Shown: piece by piece, positions 23,901-34,197 of the stretch
Numbering within the stretch: the first letter of the stretch is position 1
Layout of the letters: every line of letters starts with the position of its first letter
DNA from: Asterochloris sp. CNOR1
Taxonomy: Eukaryota > Chlorophyta > Trebouxiophyceae > Trebouxiales > Trebouxiaceae
Reading direction: 5' to 3'
Length of the DNA stretch: 64,000 nt
Assembly: GCA_963969365.1 (NCBI GenBank)
Contig: OZ017750.1
Coordinates: forward strand, 2,480,001 to 2,544,000
The notes under the pieces: model-generated
The model's database searches: none
The model's input: the letters and a program-made list of their open reading frames with translations, nothing else
Told to the model about the DNA's origin: nothing
Translations under genes and position numbers: made by a program

Positions 23901-25056
23901 GCATCGGCTGCGAAGCTGGAGGTCCATGTACTGATGCAGCACACATGTTCTCAGTGGCATGGATGTTCCTGCCATCGGGATGCTGCTGCTGTCGCTGAGG
24001 CGGGCAAGCACACATTGCAGATCGAGCCCACCTGCGCTCCCTGTTGGGCGGCGCATACCCCAGCAGCAGCTGCCAGCACGTTGGGCGCAGGTCTGCAGGT
24101 ATGCCGCTCCAGGCCAGCTCCCTCAGCAAGTCCAGGTCCACCTGCAGGCATGAAGGAGGCCTGCTGTGCGCACACTCAGGGTTGACTGGCTGCCTGCCAG
24201 CTTTACCTGACAGACTATAGATGTGCGTGCTGGCTGCTGCAGCGAGCTTGACAATCTGCCAGCGGAGGGGTTAGGCGTGTTGTGGGAGCCATTCGCGGCA
24301 GCCAGTGCTCCTAGAGGCATGCGAAGATCAAGACCTACCGTTGAGCTTACCACTGCTCTTAGCATGCCCTAGGAGTAGCAGCAACCGCTGGAGCCAAGTC
24401 GCTGCCTGCCTTGCACGTTCAGCTGCTGGACAGGCAGTGCCTGCTGCTCACCACCTGATCTGCGAGCAGCTTGTCGAACTTTTTGACACGCGTGTCCGAC
24501 ATGCTGCGCAGCGTGGACTTGCTCTTTGTGCTGGCGCTGCCACTGGCATTGAAGGGGCTGCTGGGGTCTGACTCCCCTAGCTTGGCGTTGCCTGGCTGCC
24601 TGTCGTCCTGCACGGGTGTGGCATCATTTGCTGCTGAGGGGCCAGCGTCAGGCATGGCACTGTGGCTGCTGCACAGGCAGTGCTGTTGGCCATGCCCCTC
24701 CACGATACTTGCCAGCGTGGTCCGAAGACCTCATGCGCTGACCTGTGCAGAGGGTGAGGTGGCTGGCGTGCCTGCTGGTGAGGCTGGGGTACCAATACGC
24801 AGCTGCTGAAGCTCTGTGCCTGGTGTCTGCGCTCCAGAGCTGCTGGCCTGTGCTGAGGGGGTGCTGCGCTGGACGCTTCCCTGCCCCTGGTCGGCAGAGG
24901 CAACTTTGACAGCGCCAGGGAATGTGGTGCCACGAAAGAAACTGCAGAGCACCACAGTTTCGTCTTGTTGCAGGTGCTGGACATGTTGACTACCTTAGCA
25001 CAGAATGCCCACCTGCGGACGTGGTTCAGAGTTGGATTGCCTCCACCATCAGACAT
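20969..25056 (-). CDS. TBC-domain Rab GTPase-activating protein (TBC1D22/Gyp1-like), 9 exons
   Basis: Minus-strand exons: 25056-25013, 24941-24743, 24607-24452, 24141-24032, 23586-23509, 23011-22880, 22414-22163, 21884-21653, 21100-20969 (444 aa). After a Ser/Thr/Pro-rich leader comes KFDKLLADQVVDLDLLRELA and SGIPADLRPTCWQLLLGY. The arginine-finger motif follows in VAVDVPRT (Asp about 210, Arg about 213), then the glutamine-finger motif in SGYVQGINDL (Gln about 248), LMIREIPFQLGMRLWDTY and a C-terminal FLQKPPTQAWDEKEI. TBC proteins switch off Rab GTPases on Golgi or endosome membranes by supplying both fingers; both are intact, so it should be active. The exon 3 start at 24607 was chosen because it restores frame. 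The last intron starts with GC rather than GT. Two introns hold exon-edge echoes. It is divergent from the SBP gene. Confidence 0.92.
21398..21550 (-). repeat. echoes of RabGAP penultimate-exon 3' end in the last intron
   Basis: The exon segment coding FLLTWQQE (plus-strand TGCCAGGTGAGCAGGAA at 21681) is echoed at 21522 and 21403. One copy still reads FLLTWQQD on the minus strand. Confidence 0.8.
21936..22031 (-). repeat. two echoes of RabGAP exon 8 5' end in the preceding intron
   Basis: The exon start around 21862 (plus-strand GGGCCACGCTCTGG) is echoed at 21947 (GGGCCATGCTCTGA) and 22006 (GGGCCAAGCTCTTG). The two echoes are 59 nt apart. Confidence 0.75.
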
Positions 25057-25466
25057 TGATTGGAAGGCGGCATGCACTGCACCAGGGTGCCTTCAGAATC
25101 TAGGGATTACAGCTTCGTCCATTGAACGCCATGGTCTCAACGGTATACTGCTCCTCGCTTGAAGGACCGTCCCAGTGCTCGCAACTGTTACTGTTTCATC
25201 TCTGTTCAAACATTGGTCAACCTGCTCAATCGATTTCGGTTTGCGCCAGTTTCACCACACAATTCGAGCCCTTCAAACAAGAAGCAAGCTGGCGGCAGCA
25301 TTACAACAGCCTAATAGAACATTGCACAGAGGTGACGTGCAGGTGATGCTCACGCCCATCTGCAAACGACAGCTGCAGCCATGTGCGTGGCCTAGACATC
25401 CCTGCACTAAGCTGCTGCCACACAATTTGAGTATTCACTTGTGAGTGGTTCTGCCTTCCAGGCAGC
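25057..25466. promoter_or_regulatory. intergenic region between divergent RabGAP and SBP genes
   Basis: The 410 bp between start codons should hold both promoters. CTTCCAG sits just before the SBP ATG, so a 5' UTR intron of the SBP gene may end here. No GTAC core and no obvious TATA box are seen. Confidence 0.5.
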
Positions 25467-28400
25467 ATGAAGCTGGAGGCTGTGGACTCAGAGCAGAGCA
25501 CACAGGCAACCTGGAAGCCTGAGGTGGGTCCACCTTGACTGGCCTGCATACTCATGCATGGCTATAACAGTAGAACACCCTCTGCTGCCAGCTGGAGGCC
25601 TCTCCCTCGGCAAAGGTTTGTTGCACGAGCCTCGTACCAGGGATCAGCCACTGATGGATGCCTCCTCACGGCGTGCCCTGCTGCCCAGCAGGAATGGCAA
25701 TGGGACGCCTACAAAATGCAAGCCAGGCCAGTAGACGACAAGGCAGCCAAGATGACCACTCGCAGCAGGTCCATGGTGTCTGCTGGGACGTCAGTGCAAA
25801 TCAGCCCGGCACAGCCTGATTTCGGCGACGACCCGCCCTACAGCAGCCGTGGGCGCAGCAAGGGCCCGCCTGTGTGCCAGGTGGAGGGCTGCGGTGTCAA
25901 CTTGACAGGGCTCAAGGAGTATCACCAGCGGTATAAGATCTGCGAGCATCACCTCAAGGTGAACTTCAATGAGCCCTTAACTACACTGTTTATGCGGTAC
26001 AGTGCGCCTTGGGGAGCACACTTGCCTGCACCAGGTATGATGATCAACTTGGCGGTTGGAAGCGGCAGGAGATGGTCTGTACACAGAAGTCTGTGCAGGC
26101 GTATGAGTGCATGCCTTTCACCTTTGCTGACAGCAGACGTGGGGTGGCAGTGGATGACTGGGCGCCTGCTTGCTGCCTGCTGTGGGCTGCATGACCACAT
26201 GTCCTCACTTGGTTCATGTTTGGCAGCGGAGGTGGCCGATGCCTTGTTGGCTGTCTGTTTTTTTTCAGCATGCCCTCAGATGCAGCTATACAGCGTTTCT
26301 TTGCCTTGTAGGTGCCAGAGCTTGTGCGGCATGACGTGCGCCAGCGTTTCTGCCAGCAGTGCGGTCGCTTCCATCATCTGGTGGAGTTTGATGGGGAGAA
26401 GCGCAGCTGCAGGGCGCGACTGCAGCGGCACAACGCCCGGCGGCGCAAGAAAGAGGGGGATGCCCCTGCCAAGCCCACCAAACGGGCGCTCAGCAGGTGG
26501 TGCACTGCAAAGGCAGCTGTTGTCAAGAATAGGGTTTGGTGCCTTGACTTGGTCTGCTCTGCATGAAGCTTGGAAGTTACAGCATGTGCAACCCCGTGGC
26601 ACAGGTGGCCTGTCAAGCACAGGCTGTGTATGCGCGGCAGCAATCGTCTTCACAGGCTCTGCAGCTGGAGTTCTGCACCTAAAGACTGCTTAAGGATGCC
26701 ACTCATGAGTAGGCAGCGCGCAAATGCTCAGGCGTCACCTCACAATAGTGACATTGCCCTGTGTTCAGAAGCTAAGACTGGTTAGCTGCAAAACTTGCCA
26801 TGTACAGGGCTTCGCTGGAAGCTGGATGTTGGCTGCATGTACTGTTTGTCGTACCAAAGCACAGAGCAAAGGTGCTGCACAGGCGGGCACATCAGGCTGG
26901 GGCAACATAAGCATTTGTGGCCAGGGCGCAGCGCCATGATGAAGTACAGCTGCTGAAGAAATTCTAACAGCCAAAGGTGCAGACATTGGCGCAGGCACAC
27001 CTGATCTGGATGAAGGCTGGCCTGTCACAACCAGCTTGGTTTGCCTGCAAGCACAGCAGCTAAGGCAGGCATTGCTGGCTTGGCGCCAACTCAGTTCGCT
27101 GGCAATGTACAGGGCTGCCCGCGGTAGCCCCAGGCAGGACAGCGACAGCAAGCGAGCACGCGAGTCATCAGAGGACGATGTGGCCCCTGCGCTGCCCAGA
27201 TACACGCTGCGCCAGCAGCCTGAGCTGGAGGCCGAGCATCAGCAGAGGCAGCAGGAGGCTCAGCAACAGCAGCAGAGGCAGAAGCACCAGCAGGCAGCCG
27301 TTAAGGCTGCCGAGCAGCAGGAGTCGGGCGTGAGGGCTGCTGAGCAGGAGTTGGCCATGAAATCTGCTGAGCGGCAGCGCCAGCAGCAGCAGGAGACCCT
27401 GGAGGACAGCCTGCGCACAGGTGGGCCATTAGCAACAGCCATGCACCATGCCTGCTTGACTCACGGACCCCCAGCTGAGGCTGGCACAGCAACCATGCAC
27501 ATGGGCCTCCATGACGAAGCCACAGCCTGTTGTACCAGATGGTGCAGCTCGCAGAGAGGGTAGGTCGGGGGCTTGCATGCTCTCCGCAAGGGTCTGCGCC
27601 TGGTGGCTCAGAACACGCATCTTGCATCCATCCATGGACACCAGCTCACCGCAGGCCCTTCTCAGGCCTTCTTATTCAGGCATGGTAGCCTGAGGGGTGG
27701 CACCTGCTTTGAAGTACATGCAGCCACTGAGGTGCTGTTCTTGTTTTGCCCTTGTCACATACTGCCTGCTGATTTACAACACCATCATCTGGGACTGCCT
27801 TGCCTGCACTGCGGGACTGCCTTGCCTGCAATGCGTTGTTGTCTTCATGTCACCCTGCCTGCAGGCGAGAGCCAAGATGGCCTGCAGAAAATGGCTGATG
27901 CAGCACCTGTTGCCAATCTTGTGTGCAGGCAAGAGCTGGGGGTCCAGAGGTGGCCTGCAGGAGATGGACGATGCGATGATGGAGCTCCTGCAGGAGCCTG
28001 CTGGCCGCCAGCTGCAGACTGGCGAGTTGAACATGCAGGACATGATGACAGAGGAGAAGATGCAGGTCAGCGCTTTGCTGATGTGTGATGGTGGCTCCTG
28101 CTGTATGAGGACACGTAACATTGAAAGAGCAGGAAGGGTCAGGTCAACACTTGCTGTCTTGAGGTGGTAGTTTCTGTGCTATGAGGTTGGATACCACGAT
28201 GACGACGTGCGCAACTGTAAAGGAGCAGGGTCGCTCTGCTTCCTGAGTGGCAGCTTTGTGCTTCTCCCTGTGTCCTCAGGCGTGAGGCTGCAAGGGCAGT
28301 TCAGCACCTGCGGTTGCTCAGGATCGGCCTTCCAGCGGACATGTGCGGGCCTCCCTATGTCTGCAGTCCTGTGCTGTGTGCATCATGCATGGTCAGGGGC

Positions 28401-31400
28401 GGCCCATTGGCTGCTGCAGGAACCTGGCACTGCAGACAGCAAGTCGTGGGCAAGACGTCAGCATGATTCTCATGCTGCTGCAGCTACCTAGCAGTGCAAG
28501 CAGCAGTCCACTCATCAGGTGCTGAGCATGACCAGCTGATGCTGCAGACGGCTGAGGCAGATACATTCATGAACAGCTGGGGCGCCCACTTGGATCCGCC
28601 CTTCTGCGACTTCGCAGAAGCGCCTGGCGCCCCCACTCCCTCCCTTTCAAGCTCAGTGGGCAGCAGCTGGGCACGTCCCCAGTCAGGGCAGCCCAGCCAA
28701 GCAGGGCTGGACGCGAATGTGGGGCTCATCCCCAGCCTGCACTTCATGGCACAGCCCAATGCAGTGCCGCCCTACCCCTCCAGCATGGCCCAGGGCCATT
28801 TGGGGCAAGGCATGTTTGGCCGGCAGCCCGACTTGCAAGCTGCGCAGCACCAGGCGCAGCCCATGGAGTCACGGGCACCCTCAGGGATTTCCGGCAGCTA
28901 CCCAGCAGGCGGCAGGTGGCTGTCCATGGAGTCCCGTGGCCCCTCGGGCTTTTCGAACGTCTACCCAGGAGCCAGCCAAGGGCTGCCCCCCACCAGTCAG
29001 CCCTTGTCGGTGCTGGACGAGGCACGCGCCCTGCTGGAGTTTGGCACAGCTCAGCCCACCTATGTGCCCGAGCACCAGTTCACCCGCATGTCGGCCAAGC
29101 TATTCAACTGCACGCCCTCGCACCTGCCCCCCGATCTGAAGCAGGACCTGGTGGACCTGCTCAGCTGCGGCATCAATAGCGTGGAGGGCTACATCCGCCC
29201 CGGCTGCGTGCACCTGGTCCTCGGCGCCATCATGTCCCGCGCCCAGTACAAGCAGCTGGCCACCCTGGACATCCGCCAGGCTGTCGAGCAGCTAATCACC
29301 AGCAGCAACAAGGACTTCTGGAGCGCAGACACCGTGCTGGTGCGTGGGGCCGACAGGCTGCATCTTGTTGTCAGCTGCTTAGATCTGAGGATCAGCTGGT
29401 TGCCAGCAGCAGGAAGGCCTCCTGGAGCACAGACATCATGCTGATGAGCCACCTGAGCAGGTTGCATGCCATTTGCTGGCTGTCTCGACTTGAGGAGGAT
29501 GGTGATCAGCGCGCAAATTTGGACACCAGCATTGTGCTGGTGACACGGCCTGGTGTGCCCAGTCCTGACTGTTTCTTGGCCTGCTAGGAGCTCTGCAGCA
29601 CAGGCATCTTGCTGTTGGTGAGCAACTGGCAAGGGCTGCACCCTTTCACCATCACCAGCAGTAGCAAGCGCTTTGGTGGACTGCGGATACTGTGCTGCAG
29701 TCGGCACTCCTGGCCCAAATTGCCTTGCAGCTTAGGCATGGTTGTCTTGTCATTCATGGTTGTCTTGTCATTGGCTGCATCAAATGCAATGGCTGGTCAG
29801 GATGCAGCAGTGACTGTACATAGGCCTGATGCATGGACGTTGTTCTCCAGATTGCCTGCATGCACCTACTACCATGGTGAGAGCATAGATGGTTCAGCTG
29901 CCCTGCCTACCTCCGCAAAGAATTGCTGATGTCTGCTGCTGGCTGCTGCAGGTGCAGCTGCGTGATGAGGTTGCTCTTGTGAAGGATGGGCAGGTGCAGC
30001 ATGTGCTGTCAGGCTCCGGCAGCAGGGGAATTTTCCCTCATGTAGCCGAGGTGGCGCCCATTGCTGCCAACTCCGTGGGCCCTGTGAAGCTGACCGTCAC
30101 TGGAACCAGGATCAGCGCTGAGCACAACACAGTCCTGGCGCGCTACAGGGGTGAGGCAGCACTCAAAGGTCAATAAAGCAGATGGCTGTCCAGCCATTTG
30201 AGACTTCGTGATGTTGATTTTCTGCACTCATCTTAGGGGATATGGTATCAGTCAGCCAGCTACGCCGAAGGGCCACCCTGGTAAGTGCGAGGGGTGCTAC
30301 AACAGGCTGCAGGTGGCAAGAGGGCGTCAGCAGGTTGCTGGCAGTGTGCTGCACTCAGCACTTATGAGCGAAATCACCAAAACAGACCAGCAGGCCGCAA
30401 AGCACTTCGTTGGCTGGCTCCTGGAACGTTCAAAACCGCCCGCTGCCAGAAGAAAGCCTGCCTTAGCACCCTCTGATGCTGCAGGCACATATATTCCAGT
30501 CAAGGTTCAGGCCGCTGGCAGTGTGGGCAGTGGGTCCCCGTGGGAGCAGCTGATAGTCAGACTGCCCTCTGGGCTGCCGCGGGGCGCTGTTCAGCTGGAG
30601 GTAGCTCGCGGGGGCTACACCAGCCCTGCCAAGGTGAGCCATGCTCCTCTCGCTGCATGTGGGGCCTGAAGTTGCCTTTTCAGGATGCTTTTCCAGCGCA
30701 TGTGAACCCCTGCAATGGGAGGGCTGTCGTGACTGCATGGTGTGGCTGGTTTGAGATCTTGAGTTTGCAGGCTGCAACAAGTTCAGAACAGGTCACTTCT
30801 GGGAAGAACATGGCACCCTTGAAGAACAATTGCCTTTGCTGTCAATAAGGACCGTCCCTTGCTTTGTCTGCATGTGGCTCCCAAGATGCGTGAGGCCGAC
30901 TGAGTTGTTTGCACCTGTTGTGCAGCCTATCCTGTTGATCGATGACAATGAGGTGGTGGCAGAGTTCCAGACTCTCAGCGGCAAAGCCAGGCCAGGTGAG
31001 CAGTCTGCAGGCAAGAAGCCACTGCTGTCGCACAGGCAGGCGTAATGCAGGCGAGAGCTTGCCTCAGATGCTCCAGCGCTTTGGGTTTATAAGCTGTTTG
31101 TCCCACGCTTGAGACTCAGGCTGGCCCCCCGCTCGCATTTTAGTATACGAGCGCTGCAGTGATGCTGCCTCTTGCTTCCCAGCTGTCTGCCTCAGCTGCT
31201 TTCCTCAAATGACTCTCCATGATGCAGGCCTGGATATTGATGGTCTGCTGCTGGACTTTGACCGCATCCTGGAGTTTGACAGCATGCTGTCTCTGAAGGA
31301 TGCTGGTGCAGAGGGGCTGGCAAGAGCGTATGACAAGGAAGACATGCAGGTGATTCACATTGCTTATCACAGTTACCAGGGAGCAGAGGCCGTCATTTCA

Positions 31401-33825
31401 CATTGACTTGTGCTTGCTGTCGGCTGCCCTGGCATTTTCCAAGCAGTCACGCCTTGCTGTCCTGCTGCAGAGCGTGGCTGCCAGTGCCCGCAGCCTGTTG
31501 GTGTTTGCCTGCACCCAGGGGTGGGCGGCAACTGCACGCATCGTGCTGCCGGCTGCCTGCATGGACCTGGGCAGTGCAGCTGCAGTGGTGGCTGCGCTGG
31601 AGGAGCAGCTGCCCGCGGGCATGACCCTGCTGCTCCTGGCAGTCAGCAGCCAGTGTGTGGAGCTGGTGAGTCTGTGCCTGCTGTGCGGTGGAGTGGGTCG
31701 TGGCTGGCCTGCCCATGTTTCGTGGGTGCGGCCGTGCTGCGTCCTGAGAAGACGGTTCTGCATGCCCCTCATGCACCCACGCCAGCAGCCAGAGTGCTGG
31801 CTCTGCTATCTGAGCAGGTACCGTCTTGGTGTCTGACCTGACTTGCCCCAGCTAGGTCAAAGTGTGAGCCTGCTGCATGTAGCTGTCAGCGCAAGAGCTT
31901 GTTGGTGAAGCATGCTGGCTGCGTGCATGTCTGGCAACTTGAGATCCGCTCGCTTTTGTTGAGGGTGGGTCCCGAGCTGCCCTGTTGCCTTGCTGTGGCT
32001 CATTTTTGCAAGTCCTGGGTGCAATGCAACGCGTTGCCATATGCTGTGCCCCGCATAATCAGTCTGAGGGGTGTCTCCTGCCGCAGGTGGACCTGCTTCT
32101 CACCTGGGGCATCAACAGGGGCATTGCCTGGGATGCAGCGGCACAGGGGCCGCGGGGCATCACTGCTCTACACCTGGCTGCCCTACAGAAGGACTCAGCT
32201 ATGGCAGACCTGCTCACAGGTAGTTGGTGGTGGCTGTTTGAGTCGGGACAGCTGCCAGGCCTTGCTTGCTGCCCAGTCTGCTCACAAGCTGCAACAAACT
32301 GGTCAGAAGCTTGTTTAGTGAGGTGGTGGCATCCCAGGCCTCTGTGCAGCGTCCTGCTTTTGGTTGCCCAAGCAACATGTGGTCTTGTGCCCAGAGCACC
32401 TGCAGCAGTTGCTCTCTTACATGCAAGTCTACACTGATGTACAGCCAATGTTTGCTTGCAGAGACAGCCGTCTACTGCCATGCATGCTGCACCCTCTCGA
32501 TGCCGCCTGCAGGAATGTGTGTAGTGCCTGCCTTACTTTCACCTGCCTGCCTGCAGACACCTCAAGTGGCAGCTTTGCCGCCTGGACCTCCAAGCAGGCA
32601 GCTGATGGGCAGACCCCCCACGACTATGCCGCCATGGATGGTAGCCACGCCCTCAACACCTTCATTGAGCAGAAGCAGGCGGGCGAGCTGCCGGAGGAGG
32701 AGGGAGACTTTGCCTTTGACCCCGAGACCGGTGAACTGCTGGACGACTGCATTGGAGCGGATGGGGAGGCGCCAACTGTGCGCAGCAGCGGTGGCAGCGA
32801 CTCCATGATCGTCCCTGGGCGGCAGCAGCATGAGGCAGCTTCAGGGCATGAGGCCCCGCCCAGGGCCCCCTCATCAGGAGCTGGCAGCAGAGAAGGTGAG
32901 TGCCTGGCTGTGGTCACTTGCTCCTAGCCTGTTGTCTCTGCAAGCTGAGATGCTTGCAGCGCAACAGGGATGTGCTGTTGCAGCAAGCCAGCGGTTGCTT
33001 GCTGGTCGGGGATGGGAGGGCAGCCAGGCTGGCCTGCGGAGAGTCTCAGCGGAGGAGGTTCTTTCATGCTTGCTTTCTTTGCCAGCAGGCTGAAGGAGCA
33101 CCTGCTCTCCTGCAGCGGGCTGATGTAAGTTGCATGGGCAGGAGACATGCGCCATGGGCTTTTCAGACAGGCAAACTGTCTGTGTGATCTCCAGGCTGTC
33201 CAGCAGCTGCTCAGCCAGTCCAGAAGCCAGGCCACGCCACACAGTTTGAGGCAGCCCTCATGTACCATAACACCACAGTGCCCACGGGAGCTGCCTCAGA
33301 GGGCCTGCCCCAGCCCGCAGTACCACTTCCCCGGGGCTGCCGGGACATTTTTGAGCAGACCGCCCAGGAGTTTGAGCTGAGTGACAAGCCCAAGGCTGCT
33401 CGACGCAAGAGGGCACAGAACTCGGACATCGACAGCGACTGCTACATCGACACTGGGGTGAGCACAGCAGCTGAGCATAGCTGTGCTGCACTGCCCGGGC
33501 AGCCAGCAGGCATGTAGGGCCGCCAGGGCATTTTTGAAGCTGCAGATCACGGCTTGGTCTATCATGCTAAGGGCTAGTTAAACTTTGTTAAACACTGCAG
33601 ACACGTTCTGGTCTGCAATCCCTTGTGCTTTGCCTGTTTTGTGGCCTGGCCCTCATCGATGCCTACTGTGTGCAGGTGCGTATGGCCCCCACAGTGTTTG
33701 ACAGGCTGTCAGCCGGTTGCAGCGCTGGACTCATTGGCGCTGTGGGCGCCTTCACTCTTTTTCTGCGGCACCAGGTTGATTTCTTCATGGTGAGGTCTCC
33801 TTCTATGCTGGTTGAGTGGTGGTGA
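25467..33825 (+). CDS. large SBP-box transcription factor with ankyrin-like region and C-terminal membrane segment, 16 exons
   Basis: Exons: 25467-25523, 25692-25958, 26312-26496, 27113-27420, 27929-28065, 28548-29339, 29952-30150, 30237-30280, 30313-30633, 30926-30995, 31228-31349, 31471-31665, 32087-32219, 32557-32895, 33195-33457, 33676-33825 (about 1193 aa). Near residues 60-150 lies the SBP DNA-binding domain with two zinc sites: [18 protein letters not shown], then [24 protein letters not shown] and the basic RRRKK. Next come a Gln/Glu-rich stretch, a long Pro/Ser/Gly-rich part, and [12 protein letters not shown] with [12 protein letters not shown], conserved in SPL1/SPL7/CRR1-type proteins. 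There are ankyrin-like pieces ([36 protein letters not shown]). A hydrophobic segment near the end ([16 protein letters not shown]) matches the membrane span of large plant SPLs. SBP proteins bind GTAC cores. Whether this is the copper regulator (CRR1/SPL7) or another large SPL cannot be decided. The stop at 33825 assumes no further intron; a donor-like ATG|GTGAGG lies at 33790. Confidence 0.88.
27862..27910 (+). repeat. echo of SBP gene exon 5 start, 64 nt upstream
   Basis: CAGGCGAGAGCC..GGCCTGCAG..ATGG at 27862 parallels CAGGCAAGAGCT..GGCCTGCAG..ATGG at 27926, where the real exon begins. Either acceptor would be usable, but only the downstream one keeps the reading frame to the donor at 28065. 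Confidence 0.75.
29390..29645 (+). repeat. three successive echoes of SBP gene exon 6 3' end
   Basis: The exon end (GGAGCGCAGACACCGTGCTG then donor, to 29339) is echoed near 29425-29450 (GGAGCACAGACATCATGCTG), 29510-29545 (GACACCAGCATTGTGCTGGTG) and 29590-29620 (AGCACAGGCATCTTGCTG). Later copies are shorter and more degraded. Confidence 0.82.
31865..31912 (+). repeat. echo of SBP gene exon 12 3' end
   Basis: The exon end coding [10 protein letters not shown] is mirrored 230 nt downstream by bases that would read SLLHVAVSA, including GCCTGCTGC..GT.GC.GTCAGC. The copy is followed by GGTGAAG in place of the donor. Confidence 0.6.
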
Positions 33826-34197
33826 GGATTGCCAGTGCAAGCAGTGCTCTACATGGGGTCAGCAGCTCACCCAGACTTGTGGTTGGCTGCAGGAGTAGTC
33901 ACTTTGCAGCCTTCCAGCCAGAACATAATGTGTGACCTTAATGCATCTGCAACGCAAAGCATCTTTACTTGTCCTGTCCTGGTCTTTGTACGTGTAGTTG
34001 TCTGTCTGCATGTCGCAGTCCAGAAGCACCCTAATGAACCTGATCTGAGCCGTCCAGTCCAATTGTGCCTGATGCTCCTGAACATTTTAAGGTAGTGGAG
34101 CTGAATTTTGGGAAAGTTGTCAGGTAGGCTGTCATAACGAATCTTTTTGCGATCGGATAGCAAAAAAGCATACGCCTGTCCACGAAGGCTCCTGAAG
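33826..34197 (+). promoter_or_regulatory. FeSOD promoter region with one GTAC core
   Basis: This is the 372 bp between the SBP stop codon and the FeSOD ATG. One GTAC occurs at 33988-33991 (TTTGTACGTG), about 207 bp before the ATG. GTAC is the core bound by SBP domains, including copper response elements bound by CRR1/SPL7. One copy in this length is no more than chance would give. No coding exon is seen. Confidence 0.4.

Noticed and set aside
29730-29775. Pair of 16-bp repeats (GGTTGTCTTGTCATT) as a mobile-element footprint
   Set aside because: They are head-to-tail with no terminal inverted repeats or coding part; simple tandem duplication in an intron is enough.
33988-33991. The GTAC before FeSOD as a proven copper response element
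   Set aside because: A 4-base core is expected about once or more in 372 bp by chance. It is kept only as a candidate.
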